NCBI RefSeq assembly: GCF_002162375.1
Contig: NZ_CP021425.1
Coordinates: forward strand, 4,543,001 to 4,607,000
Direction of reading: 5' to 3'
Length of the DNA: 64,000 bases
Origin: Oleiphilus messinensis
GTDB lineage: Bacteria; Pseudomonadota; Gammaproteobacteria; Pseudomonadales; Oleiphilaceae
Position numbers and translations under genes: made by a program. The number at the start of each line of letters is the position of its first letter. The stretch's first letter is position 1. This document shows, piece by piece, positions 40,601 through 44,506 of this stretch. The notes under the pieces are model-generated. The model searched no databases. It worked only from the letters and a program-made list of their open reading frames with translations, and had not been told where the DNA came from.

Positions 40601-43280
40601 GTGTGCCAAATGCCGAAACCGCAGAATTGTGAACCAGCTGCACCGCACCGTTTTGTATCCGGACTTCATAGGCCTTACCGTCTTCCAGGCCACCAATTGA
40701 GGCAATACCGTCGCTGCGGTAAATCACCACATCGCCCGATGCCAGGCCATGGCCCCCCGCCAGATTGATCGTATTGGCTCCTGAGTTCACCTGATCCGAT
40801 GCAAACTCAAGTATGATGCGTTGACGCTCCAGGAGATGATCTCCTCCCGCCTCCAGCGCCTGAATATCCAATTGATTATCCAGGTCGGCATCCAGCGCTT
40901 CCTGAATGGATGGCACCAGATGAATTTTTGCTGAGTCCTGAGGGTCGACAACAACATAATACACACCCGCATCATCCAATCCTGGCAAAGGCTGACTTTG
41001 GGTGGAGGCATAAACGAGCGCCTGACCATCTGACAGCCCGTGATCTGCCACCGTAATTACACCGTTCCCCCCAACCTGACTCTGAAGGCTATCCGATATC
41101 ACATTGGACTCACCAACCGCCGTAATATCCCCAAGTACAGTAGCATTGATATCCGCATCATCGTGATTGATCGCAAAACCCACCGCACCCAGAGCCTGGG
41201 AATAGAGTGTCGTTTCAGCTGCGACTGAAGAATCAATATCCCCTTTCGCTTCAATCGCGACATTACCACCGGACTGAATCGTAGCGCGGTCCCCGACTAC
41301 CGCGTGAGAGTCGGTATCAATTTGTGAAATACCAACCGACAAACCCGTTTTGTTGGCATTTGCGGTCGGACCAAAGTTGGCAGAGCTGCGGGCCAACTGT
41401 CGTGCTGTGGTTTCTGCGTCTGAAACGATATTGATGTTGCCATCCGCCGATAAACGCGTTGCATTATTGCTCTGCAGCGCGTTGGCCAGACCACTGTTAT
41501 CGCCAATTTTGGTGTTCGCTGCACTGGTTCCGGAGGCATAGACCACACTGATCGAAGGCAGGAAGTTTCCAGCCCCCCCCAATGCACCAAAAAGTGAAAT
41601 GGACTCGGAAGAAGTATCCACACCGGATGCCGATTCGATATTGATGTTGCCGCTACTTTCGATATTGGCTCCATTCACAATTACATCTGCAGTGGCAGTT
41701 CGTTGGGTGACCGTTGCGGGGGTGATCAACGTTGAGAAGTACTTCATCAACTCGTCATTCAGAGTAGGCAAGGCAGGATCGAGACCTTCCAGGAAGGTTG
41801 GCACTTCATATTCAAGGTTGGAAACCCACTCCGGTACAGTGCTGTGTTTGGAGTCATCAACCGCCGCAGCTTGAACGACAATATCGCCACCACGGAGTGT
41901 GGCATCCACCAGGGCAATGGTGCTCGACAAGGCGCGTTCAGTATTGAAATTACCGTTCAAGGCTGCCTGATTGTTTTTAAACACAGCGGCATTATCGACT
42001 ACAGCCGATTGCAGGCGTATCTCTCCATCTTGCCCGGCATTACCTTGTGCCAATAAAGCAGCACCGCGGTTCACGGTTATCCCCCGTGCATCGCTGCCAA
42101 TATTGACCGAGTTGATAGTGATGGTCTGCAGTGCAATGCGACCCGCAGCCCCTGAATTCGAGCTGGTCGATACCGTAACGTTGGCTTGCACCTCAATATC
42201 ATCACTCAATACAGTGAGATCATGACCACCCAGATTAATATCTCCGGCAAAGTGAACAGCGTCGAACCCTGCACCATCTTCCGCCCCGATATTCGGATAC
42301 TGCTCGAGTATATTAAGATGGGCCGCAAAATTGCCCAAAGCGCCAACCGTTACGGTATCGCTGGACTGGCTACCCAGATTAATATTCAGCTCATACGCTG
42401 GCATTTCAAAGCGAAGTAAATCTCCGGAATTTTCCGAAACCACAAATACAGCGCCGGAATTCCTAATTGTGATCCCGTTATCCACCTCAGGATCACCGAT
42501 CAATGTTAATTTTGAGGACTGTACTGTTCCTGTTAATTGACCATCACCGTGCCAGGCAACCATAGCCGACGCGATATTGTTTTCAGCTGCGCCGGTTGTG
42601 TCTCGAACATCGGCATTTTCCATGCCGCTGAACGTGACATAAGGCGCAGTGATTTGATGAGCACCATCCTCAAGACCGATCTCGACTGCGGCCAAGCCCC
42701 CCTCATTTACACCAGACAGTTGAAGCACCCGGTTCGCACCGTTATACACCAGCGTATCCATTCCTGAACCGCCATCTATTTCCAACGTTACATCTTCGCG
42801 GCTCTGCAACAATTCCAGGACAGCATCATCCAGCACAATAGTGTCACTGGCCGATGATCCGGTAATGCCGATATTGTTTTGTTCCGGGTCGTTAAAATAA
42901 TACTTCGCGGTATCATTCTGGGCATTGGTTAACGCTATGTGCTCTCCGCTGGCATCACTGCCCACTGAAACCTGGATATGATCTGCATCATTGGCGACAT
43001 AGGTCGCCAATGGATCAGCAGACAACAACAAGCGTGGCTCCAGTCCTTCGAGCTGAAACTGCGATGCTTTTGCTGATAAAGACCCGTCAAGGGGTGTCTC
43101 GGATTTGTATTTCTTCGCCGTCGATAACCGCTGGGACAACCACTGTCCCAATCTACGGCCACTGGCCTGTGCGCTACCGGATGTCACATTTCGAATCGCT
43201 TCGGCCAGCGGCTTCTGACCTGACTTGTTACGCTTTAACTTACCACCGAAACTTCGATCTTCCTTCCCAAAGAATTCCAT
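19680..43280 (-). CDS. giant LEPR-type repetitive surface protein, 7866 residues
   Basis: One uninterrupted 23.6-kb frame. AGG four bases before the ATG supports the start. There is no ordinary signal peptide: about 75 basic residues precede the LEPRLLLSADP motif (80-90), found near the N-terminus of giant bacterial adhesins. Domain order (rough residues): about seven GHxLxTGDxVxY modules (740-1410); a long Ala/Gly/Asn-rich beta-repeat body (1450-3700); further repeats with GAGADxI words (3900-4700); a Gly/Ser block (4940-5290); a YVTN/NHL-like propeller segment (5520-5860); PKD-like domains with WGDG motifs (6050-6950); RTX-like GGxGxD repeats (7115-7795); and a short acidic/hydrophobic C-terminus. 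The likely role is adhesion or matrix formation. RTX repeats suggest calcium-dependent folding outside the cell. Same-strand neighbours upstream encode export-like proteins. Type I export is possible, but no ABC transporter is nearby. Confidence 0.93.
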   Translation of the reverse strand: MEFFGKEDRSFGGKLKRNKSGQKPLAEAIRNVTSGSAQASGRRLGQWLSQRLSTAKKYKSETPLDGSLSAKASQFQLEGLEPRLLLSADPLATYVANDADHIQVSVGSDASGEHIALTNAQNDTAKYYFNDPEQNNIGITGSSASDTIVLDDAVLELLQSREDVTLEIDGGSGMDTLVYNGANRVLQLSGVNEGGLAAVEIGLEDGAHQITAPYVTFSGMENADVRDTTGAAENNIASAMVAWHGDGQLTGTVQSSKLTLIGDPEVDNGITIRNSGAVFVVSENSGDLLRFEMPAYELNINLGSQSSDTVTVGALGNFAAHLNILEQYPNIGAEDGAGFDAVHFAGDINLGGHDLTVLSDDIEVQANVTVSTSSNSGAAGRIALQTITINSVNIGSDARGITVNRGAALLAQGNAGQDGEIRLQSAVVDNAAVFKNNQAALNGNFNTERALSSTIALVDATLRGGDIVVQAAAVDDSKHSTVPEWVSNLEYEVPTFLEGLDPALPTLNDELMKYFSTLITPATVTQRTATADVIVNGANIESSGNINIESASGVDTSSESISLFGALGGAGNFLPSISVVYASGTSAANTKIGDNSGLANALQSNNATRLSADGNINIVSDAETTARQLARSSANFGPTANANKTGLSVGISQIDTDSHAVVGDRATIQSGGNVAIEAKGDIDSSVAAETTLYSQALGAVGFAINHDDADINATVLGDITAVGESNVISDSLQSQVGGNGVITVADHGLSDGQALVYASTQSQPLPGLDDAGVYYVVVDPQDSAKIHLVPSIQEALDADLDNQLDIQALEAGGDHLLERQRIILEFASDQVNSGANTINLAGGHGLASGDVVIYRSDGIASIGGLEDGKAYEVRIQNGAVQLVHNSAVSAFGTPVVIDLDTGLLSGTSNHFLEKADTQQRVQSFSPVHSVHDQENAITLAAGHSFQTGDRVLYRSGGLNGMVDDLTYYVKVINSNQFQLQLQPELDLDVSALTDVGQTQTLNRWQSVDIGTELRTVGENDLLHTTVNDATNTIVMANHGFETGQELLYVNYEQTPIQGLEDGGLYYVIKINNNAFALANTFDRAMDHGTVGDSGSTLNNILDIAAAQVAHSQHQFFYETTALSFNPTDSQRVDDQQNTFNFGQNHNLETGDVLVYHTDSVIANDVESFYNVTVDPAEVRVIDIDSRIDINAGSNEIFFGLHGLKTGDRVTYQLLEGSTPIPGLSVGATYDVVVVDDSRFKLRTTGGASVDITALPENGEFHRFTTQLTAVNSADNSIRAPYHRMTTGEAVFYQPPVDSQGNPQGNAIGGLQAGVYYAVVIDGANFRLASTEADALAADINNPADSRYVTLTASGSGTGHVFRHAQMLQIGDQEINGLINGESYFVVKVSNTEIRLADSLAEARAAEIVKPDTSHAVASGHTLRLPQTEGIHIGADLKAKDKAKAQGATGSAPKIQDYLTEPLILAGTAAKGKGYINTKIPGAGNAFSIGMGVALNLVDHDVHATVGSSANLVSQRDIGVKAHITQFEQVIVKAFAGVEKDTLNDTPDAGDVFNGLNIGAALGLALIDNDVTADIQSNAHIDAAGTLSVIADLEYPLLWSLPGTYDSEFPTHLDIASYLDGSLGLMSKGVNSFVNTKSRVKSPLGSFSVMLTASIADYDNKAIARIADNALVNQNAALHNDTQSVEVDARVAMDLINVAGVMNFDMHPSGVQKALTDGNPGAFFNPFANAGNFGLGGTLHYQDLNNTALAEIGTASVRAGALGSVSVRAHEDIYSLNLVQGGGINGNFGLSGSNVLNFHTSDILARVDGNARINTGDLIIDAHSMMEHFNYTGVGQFSSAIAVGESVEVNFIDRKVRAILGEAGSGSSASSGYINASGDVTVNAEGRGYASGFAISATGIISPVLVDQLTQGFFKVPTSTGDAVSDSARVANIAQQMALGTFGLDVSASVAGNFGEDHVLAEINADGMTISAAFALSVAAKNDTDYMALGGSASLVTRGDPLPNATAGLAGAVTVNDLDSTVKAYIKNGAITAGSVAVNAIRPDELNFITGSAGGRAQFTAVDVGFSIAGSASLNLIELTTDAAIQNSTVDAGAVSVLSENKAGSRAVGGGINLNIGVANLAAGVGTSFGFNDISSTTISVIDNSTITHQDNLDVIAISGMAIDAYAVTLGFSGTFSGSGAAAVNLVESETRSELRNSSTLGGGTGTIADVNVSATDTPSLFAVGVGVSGGYLNFASVGGAVAYNGIGSRDQDNPATSGAFARISNSTVDTSGNVGVKSVFRPNMDGSAIGGAEVAGASGAALSGAVVINDWTADSTALIEQSDIVAGLSVTVAAQDYDVSGRATVDAIAGALSLAFSTGQLSGGAGAGVSINFVDSHIQAEALDTAITAGDSGTPSQIQIMADSDRQLNGSAVGLSGAAGFSVQGVNIAGAGSYAENQSRNKVIARPVNTELDSRSGGIIIRAEENQGAFALAGGIGASGSIGAGGGNLAVGFGIGKNDIASTIIAVTDQSTLTAQGDVVIEALSQNKGAKFEAITFGGAFSGATGATVGGALSGAGADARNIIRNSVTASVENGSTIVTKGSITINTDELSDVYVLAVGGAVGFAAGAETAGALTVGWVVSENDIENTVTSRVQNASLTTTEGGQSADVNIWSASDLLASSHAVAVSLAGAIAPLAGSISVAGAQSVTRSKNRVDSLIDENSTVIAFGAVSVAANDGQDTGSEIKAGVGTGAGAFGTTAGASAGVSQTEIVVENTITARIDGVVEAQTGDLEIAANSDAHVDVETYATSVAASATGALAGAGGSTLVQVSNVVDAVLGQSASIAALVGDVSIDANSDYFVEADTKGVAGTLAYAGAALGVSLVNVHVGGINSDGEQSRTRAQLSGSVLKAHNVTVEAYNKTDADSDGFALGAGAGKFVLAGAAVAATTVIDTAVEAVIVTPELGDVLDDQAKQVTGDLTVRALSDVDGDADTFGIRAAVGLGLAVGGSMSEVHVIPSVTARIAEDSQIDVDGHILIEALQGVNAAGQSLDRRSDAVAEASGGGLIDGFATFAFINMAPQVSASVPSGVALSAGETGDITVRVRTDNDAKADGSGFAIGAVAGGGSWAEAQDYADARASIEGQILQARNVDVIVVSDDAAEAVSKAFGGGVVSGAAADSDSYVSPRLRANIGSGLNIQASGRVSVTTDATTQAESHAEGSTISLGGAGVSFSDATVMPELETIIGNSNIQADTITLSSQHNQHDPIADKGAKAVSTASAGTLVAGVGVNTATATSSANLNSFVGDQAQLDATGDINILGASNNHAEANSSGNGFGLLVGVGTSDSDANTNGVLNTRLDGTILNAANITVQNIHLNDTRSESTASGGGLVGVQGTDSSTGINTTTTTELGVGLNIAQNSGHVVVDANVSNDAYVDAGGSGSGLVGIGDAQANGNISNTNTLRMSGGTINSSGDVTLGVDSDNGITFNARSGSGSGVNLSAAGSNLTVNDTTLASIDAESLILAEGDIRVDANSRGSGDGLSKVDNSGLGTNANTNSSFTFNQDLTATIDDAELRGQNINIATDVERMVITAKADSSAKGAGTDSDASATVTTDSDATLNLLDGALLSGEDSVTLSAGYGTLDTEAKADAATASAGGDTDATATNALTADSLVNADSGATIRTRNLLVETPAPANPLYDANAKRHINFGIVDTGEEISNRSLTMNREMQFDAQVILTGKTAELFIDAAGNVVSQKNMAIDEAASNASQIVLQDLVNTEALVGSARFNGGNTNQDSQGDVGSRLTGNPDFRFSTSFESVTVSNESGKDLIINDIFVTNDNITAQSNIVFNVQDNALAQPVRIQSNPDMPPVVIENLGTADLIEVRGTVDNPYGTTLLSTATGNIQTASAGLIRSNELDLAALTGDVGSLQNAIRVDTNRLDGVAQDNFYAQDSVGDLGVGHIESAGIVWLKTNGSIIDADATESIDFPEEMVDVRADLIVFNVNNGALGDISNPLDVQTGTGLFADAKGDIALSGIGGTLTLNEVLSREGNILVTVMDTDRTGDLGEHLLLPENAKLRAETGSVTLQAGDSIDLDETAAVRAQTGIAITVDEGDADSTGALVNLRGEIQGASLTVNTGIESDQVAISAASQTTQLNLSDGDDLVLLGSRANLLVPDTEAGNMNGFSHNLGVDGGAGSDRVEVDHSGTPVAAVVSITEDTVSGVAQGLLSYNNVEERVLDLGAGADQITINATHSDTLLRVNSGAGADRIKLGQGDTGSGTLDGIQGFVDVRGQEGNDQLIVTDSGDLDANVGVLTENRILGLGLGAADDQTVNIDAGVNYSDFEKVEFALGAGADQLTISSLNTATDLNAGEGLDALLITGDLKDYRASLEINGGGNGDILNVAPEVENPLQMTLDQVNGQGILSDIAMAVDTEVRFSGMGALNLQLTDLADVLTVEALATPATIASGAGDDDIQLVHVSQPVTVNLGAGQNRTELVSASAPVNVIGSGASDGFDHLIVDASTTTSQITGQITNQSASAGQLTGLTNQPVSFDKLDRVEAILGEGNDIFTVNHSLVDTAVILHGGKGNDAFVVEQIGALETQLVGGDNEDRVTVFVEGAPTENQFATLALDVDELIVDNTTGNGNHWISVDGIELRANSGAGEFLVMNTDGAELTDLRAGSGQDRLETRSATPGEVAGLVDDHRVELRQGAEVLEQSGRDGYHFYDVNVVSMDGLLSGTNYVEDGFVLSSPSLSKSNLHSASITTTNSADRVQFASENSSEIIGVYALDVSTATSGSQSITVEAVTLSGEPVAKTYHFEGAAGPQQILLDDNLFGAVRSISWVSQGIVVDNIVAQKLVNSGSAPQVADVGTLVLNNNININTSAKTVNGVSNGGTLNGVGVFISVKNNILEVRFAGNLIIGDNVQVNVSGSANLGISLQAAGDVSVGDNFRVNMNANYESRGYGGGQGGAKVTGGTGTSGSGGGSGGSTSGSASNGGSGGKGESYPDRYYGGSDGRSGNWGSGSNGTSSGNPGTPGGSGTAGQNSGGGAGTGGTAGSRGSSADSRSGGRYGGGGDGGSPTSLGNGGSGDPGGSGRDGQAGIKGGSGGSGGHGKPGANNGSGLLISGGSGGGAGGSGGGGAGGSGGAGGGSGGGGGGGGAGGGAAPFYWWSSAGGTGGSGGRGGDGGRGGNGATGGDSGTGGGGGGAFELVALGDITIDNGNLTAVGGQGRDGKGPGTVGPVGGSDGNHNSGRTNGSSGSGTAGTRGGSGGNGGHGGHGGAGGAGGSGGTGGSGSGGAGGTIKLYGTNVDASGVSVNTSGGSGGKNAQNGGSGRFIFGSNTDLAENRPGAITGAHQTITTGVRSDNSFLADSGQFNENTPYIADLKGGAEVFGVLDNVTYDDLADLVNNRSLVENPGNDALVAVVRLDTGPEIYNVDYTGFDMVLMINLTDANLPDPELGIVLPGSNSGDYQADLMIGGVENNPSYGGSGYQSMGTLGANQIWATLVPETDIQINASIDGEIDALNHTALAVGDIEFITVDQGNRPELNDRLQGFDRMAIDASGATLYGVNAEQNALVVINAQDGTQRQLLVDGLDGVEGLAGASDVVLSQDGNHVYVAGADANRIAVFSRDSNGNLNFVASVAANGINSLTLNESGNRVYAAGEQGIQAFNRGGNGVLTAATGMTTPNGMTGFTDISVSQDGSTVYAVSPVDNAVLSLSATNLSVLDTVSGTQSGLAGVSSVEQFGSFVYAVSETGNTMAVLENNNGKFALAQVLENGQDGVRGLLSPSDVTVSADGDYLMVTGAGANAVAVFARNGDNAQKDPGQLEFAQLVRNNVSGVDGLQNPGTLVVDPSGQFVYAGTLSEPGFEAGLVTFMDLSAGNALPEPNANLTTFSGIEALDVTTTAGNDTITVARNPGQDVANFGIETGADADNVILQAHGQDTRVNTGSGQDKIQVRSSSTDAELQLSGGDQDDRFEFVSLGANNRVEVLAGNGSDLISVAGDHIPASSTLQVNGQEPGAGSDTLLFDPEDPDPFDNQINYTPENFDPNNGVIQVIGRGQVNYQNVTVQLAGAPQIDFIQQPYAINEGDTVTFAVDVLPLGSTNTLSADPVWDIDGDGQFGEFSGHTVTLSWQQLVDLGLNDSGTYQIGVMATNSDGFSTVEVAEIVIADTPPTVTLSSESPAVLGVGQTYRIAFSADDFGSDLITEWRVDWGDGQPVEILGAGALTAQHAYQDIGNYNVSVYAVDGDTLPDGTQSPELVVDVTVLPEQLSIADVYTISKGSSLMLSGDAPANPGQIGWDINGDGDYNDATGASVEISWEQLQALLPDVDQAGDHQYSIRMQATYEGADLQVQSKPALLRVESNPAAAALRISENPQEGEEATVSIVSTQTGQLLDTAGYRFSFDLNNDGNLDIVESASPEWTIPAAQLADNGAYSIRAVIHEPGKDDLEIYGTVQVANVAPILSVTGAEQIQQGEDYSLSLSATDPGDDTVDYWVVNWGDGTSETYFGEAVEVVHQFVANGSTEIAVSAVDEDGVYSTTHNVVVGKADFALENVQIADVLEDGMARLTGLITDVAANQSLSMTINWGDGQSQTVDLQTGATGTSKNFDVSHRYLDDAPSGTESDTYTISIAVTDAAGDTAVTSTEVTVSNQAPVLTSINLEQGAIEAGGTAVLTGIVSDIGELDTHSVTIDWGDGNTSIAEVNPVSDTFTASHQYSAGGQSGYTITAIAEDDDGGMSDAAITEVSILSEVIAFNQYAFDQTDITEGESVNLTGTFAQIGNLDAYRMFVEWGDGEVSEASIDVANRSFAALHTYQDDPAGSNDDYLVTLVLERDDGTRTELALTESTVIIDDQGQQITYAPTVVNVSNSAPQLLNLTTSAFNAGQVAVGEPVQLTGQVLDAGTLDSHTITVDWGDSVVETINLNSADIQLTHDYDLPGQYSISVSLADDDGATVAGQTQAILGGFVVDDDELYIAGTSDADLVRIQERGDGGLIVHYESTVETITQTYDADQIAQLHVNLGEGDDRIEFIGSDSVNHYRLNGNTVGHDSRSTTFTNIESVSVDAGSGTDTAIFVGGDTGGSGKLTAQSISSESFVAQGIPASIAYAGLEGLEVRLGAGSDNFTVDALPAGMALAIHGGAGDDQIFADKVATSVVIDGGAGNDKIIGGAGDDDLIGGLGEDELIGAAGNDILIADVGRVIVTQLENGSSRKDIVLEEVATAGQLLDLSVNLSDTAKTQLVDAEQMLLLRDPDSNTTSALLLDVTSGSNDKLSGGAGQDMLFGQRGNDQLDGGADDDQLYGDGVTILPNTSSTQPAVTNTLRLLSGADTDSSINLDAAGTVLNAPVLIKPEMGATDFNPGLYHITAEPSGGLESLNGSRTLSTSLGSPYSVMASVVLNAGSSAGLMAGNDQLNGGEGADLIYADDVSIATAVRSGFSLLDAAEQNTIAAMSTLSDVVAGLAFDQSSTELGGDNIDAGDGDDIVFADETHIVNGFTRSLPVADADLTDTVLMLHGHSTELRAAVQDAALAIAQVSTSGSAQVSAGMDVIQAGSGQDRVVGDRAIELLYEIDGYGLDADPADLFAPASVAATSDALSAQAAASNSAQSSYLTQRLDNLPVVNLDRVISLQTGNDQIRAGDGDDLVSSDESITIHPVNTGPLLNARSAEYPAYIANIDNWTQGLQDFVADHRNVASDSSLDRLNFAPFTIGSMASDRVWGDNGADSIIADNSVLMVEYNTESPTRFGRLGIQPVTIADLAHSGSASAGQDTVNGDAGADMIFGLEGNDIINGGADNDLIYGGSGVNELDGGEGTNTVLDNSTRDPMTGRNLDALQAKLFATRSTDLLDQMAADNNQSWVFDSQTGGFTPSSGTGSDQPVIEWDDMDLLSYIKR
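19900..21935 (-). repeat. RTX-like calcium-binding repeats of the giant protein
   Basis: The C-terminal part carries several clusters of the nonapeptide type GGxGxDxhx, for example GGAGNDKIIGGAGDDDLIGG, GGADDDQLYGDG and GLEGNDIINGGADNDLIYGG. These are separated by spacers of about 60-150 residues. Such repeats bind calcium and fold as beta-rolls after secretion. Confidence 0.85.
22440..25130 (-). repeat. PKD/Ig-like domain array of the giant protein
   Basis: About six WGDG or WGDS motifs (VDWGDGQP, VNWGDGTS, INWGDGQS, IDWGDGNT, VEWGDGEV, VDWGDSVV), each followed by a HxY or HxF strand, mark PKD-like beta-sandwich domains. Three DxDxDG-like calcium loops (WDIDGDGQFG, WDINGDGDYND, FDLNNDGNLDI) sit in the first half. 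Confidence 0.8.
25700..26720 (-). repeat. beta-propeller-like segment of the giant protein
   Basis: Repeats of the YVTN/lactonase propeller type, about 45-50 residues each, with words such as ASDVVLSQDGNHVYVAGADA, GFTDISVSQDGSTVYAVSP and SPSDVTVSADGDYLMVTGAG. A single embedded propeller between a Gly-rich block and PKD domains is uncommon in adhesins. Confidence 0.75.
27400..28460 (-). repeat. Gly/Ser-rich low-complexity block of the giant protein
   Basis: About 350 residues dominated by GGSGG, GGAGG and GGxGGxG words, with an interruption carrying a short non-repetitive strand (FELVALGDITIDNG). On the plus strand it reads as dense CCACC/GCCACC repeats. It probably forms a flexible or polyglycine-helix linker between the N-terminal and C-terminal halves. 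Confidence 0.92.
39050..41060 (-). repeat. about seven GHxLxTGDxVxY modules of the giant protein
   Basis: Modules of about 85-100 residues each contain a HGL/HNL/HSF turn, then TGD or SGD, then VxY, then a GLEDGxxYxV strand, for example GGHGLASGDVVIYRS, ANHGFETGQELLYVN and GLHGLKTGDRVTYQL. They are diverged from one another. They form the first repeat array after the N-terminal region. Confidence 0.85.
43011..43043 (-). other. LEPR motif near the N-terminus of the giant protein
   Basis: Codons 80-90 encode LEPRLLLSADP, preceded by QFQLEG. This short motif is a recurring N-terminal feature of very large repetitive bacterial surface proteins. Its function is not established in detail; a targeting or processing role is suspected because it sits where a signal would be. 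Confidence 0.85.
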
Positions 43281-43413
43281 GTTGCCTGTCTCCGATACCC
43301 GGTTGGTCGCGGCATGAATGCGACGTCGTAGAAAATGATTAAGCTGATGTATCTAAATTTGAAAATTCGTATTTAAACCAATACGCTGTAACTGGATTTG
43401 ATAAACGGCACAA

Positions 43414-43436
43414 AGCCCGCTCAAGATGAGCAGGCT
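43414..43436 (-). terminator. hairpin between the PEP-CTERM-like gene and the giant gene
   Basis: The stem AGCC-C-GCTC/GAGC-A-GGCT has one mismatch and a 5-base loop, with a short T run on the minus strand. It may attenuate transcription coming from the PEP-CTERM-like gene into the giant gene. The T run is weak. Confidence 0.4.
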
Positions 43437-43457
43437 TGGTTACTGAATAAGGAAAAG

Positions 43458-44051
43458 CTATGGGTGAATCCGGTTCCGCAGACCAATGCATGCAATGAGC
43501 AATAAAAACACTGTCGACGGCACAGGAACCTGAGAAGGGTCCACGATATCGAGCCTGAGGTTTTCAACGACCAGTGTTGAATCCAGCCCGGCATCACCAC
43601 CACCGATTCTCGATTCCAGGTCAATCAGCAAACCAACACTGGGAATTGCCGCTGAAAAGTAATTTGCCAGACTCGCACTGAATGTTCCGCTACGGCTTTC
43701 ATCAACTACCCACTGCGCGAGCCACTGCCCTTGATAAGGATCCTGAGAGAACCAGTCAAAAATGGTCACCACCATAGCATCGTTATTGAACTGAACATCT
43801 TGGGGTTCATTGAAGGAGTAATCAAAGCGCAACACATTGAATTCCCCGGTCAGAATCACTTCTGGATCCCCGAGAAACGGATCATTGCTCAATCGTTGAA
43901 AATCCCAGCCATCTTCGTAAAATTCGGCTCTGCTGCCATCTGCAGATACCGTCACATCACCCTCGACATAAAAATCGTTGAAATCCAGCGGGATTGCAGC
44001 GGTCGCAGCACTTAGACTCAACAGGGCTAGAATTGATAAAAACTTGTACAT
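43458..44051 (-). CDS. secreted protein with degenerate PEP-CTERM-like tail
   Basis: About 197 residues from the ATG at 44049-44051, with AAGGAAAG upstream; a TTG five codons earlier is rejected. The signal peptide (MYKFLSILALLSLSAATAA) leads into a beta-rich body of about 150 residues. The tail reads VPVPSTVFLLLIACIGLRNR then a short basic end: the PEP motif is VPVP rather than VPEP, followed by a hydrophobic helix and Arg residues. It is therefore probably an exosortase substrate of variant type. It lies just upstream of the giant gene, mirroring the PEP-CTERM gene beyond the other end. Confidence 0.75.
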   Translation of the reverse strand: MYKFLSILALLSLSAATAAIPLDFNDFYVEGDVTVSADGSRAEFYEDGWDFQRLSNDPFLGDPEVILTGEFNVLRFDYSFNEPQDVQFNNDAMVVTIFDWFSQDPYQGQWLAQWVVDESRSGTFSASLANYFSAAIPSVGLLIDLESRIGGGDAGLDSTLVVENLRLDIVDPSQVPVPSTVFLLLIACIGLRNRIHP

Positions 44052-44506
44052 CGTTCTTTCCTTCAAATAATCATTCTTTCCCTGTATCCGGTCGCCACTC
44101 TGTTAAGCGATCAGCCAATTGAAAAGCCAGCGGATACGACAAGCAATCACTGCCTGTATTGCGTTCGGCACAGCGGGAAAAAACAGGTTAAATTTAAGAG
44201 AGAACACTTCGAATAGAGTGAATCGCTACACCGTGAATCAAGCGATTTAAGCGTTATGCTGCTCAGTTGCACAGGTAAAAGCGCACGGGAATCCAAACGT
44301 CTCTGACGGGCGCAACATTACCTTACAAATCTTCACAGTGGGTTACAGTGGTATGAATTTTGCCGTGGGCCGGGCCAATTTGTAGTAACACTGTGAACCT
44401 GCGATCAACCTGGATAAATGTCGCAAAACCTTCACAAATTGATCCCAAGTATCGTGAGATAATTGCCGGTTAAACAGCAAAGCTAAAACAAAAAACGGTT
44501 CTAGAA
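44052..44506. other. intergenic region, no gene seen
   Basis: About 455 bases between the HlyD-type adaptor stop and the PEP-CTERM-like gene start. Short frames here lack ribosome sites. It likely carries the promoter for the PEP-CTERM-like gene and possibly for the giant gene. No clear terminator or operator is visible. Confidence 0.5.

Noticed and set aside
20079-43342. Many plus-strand open frames (up to about 290 codons) opposite the giant gene
   Set aside because: They mirror the repetitive codons of the giant gene, lack ribosome sites, and have Arg/His/Thr-rich composition unlike real proteins.
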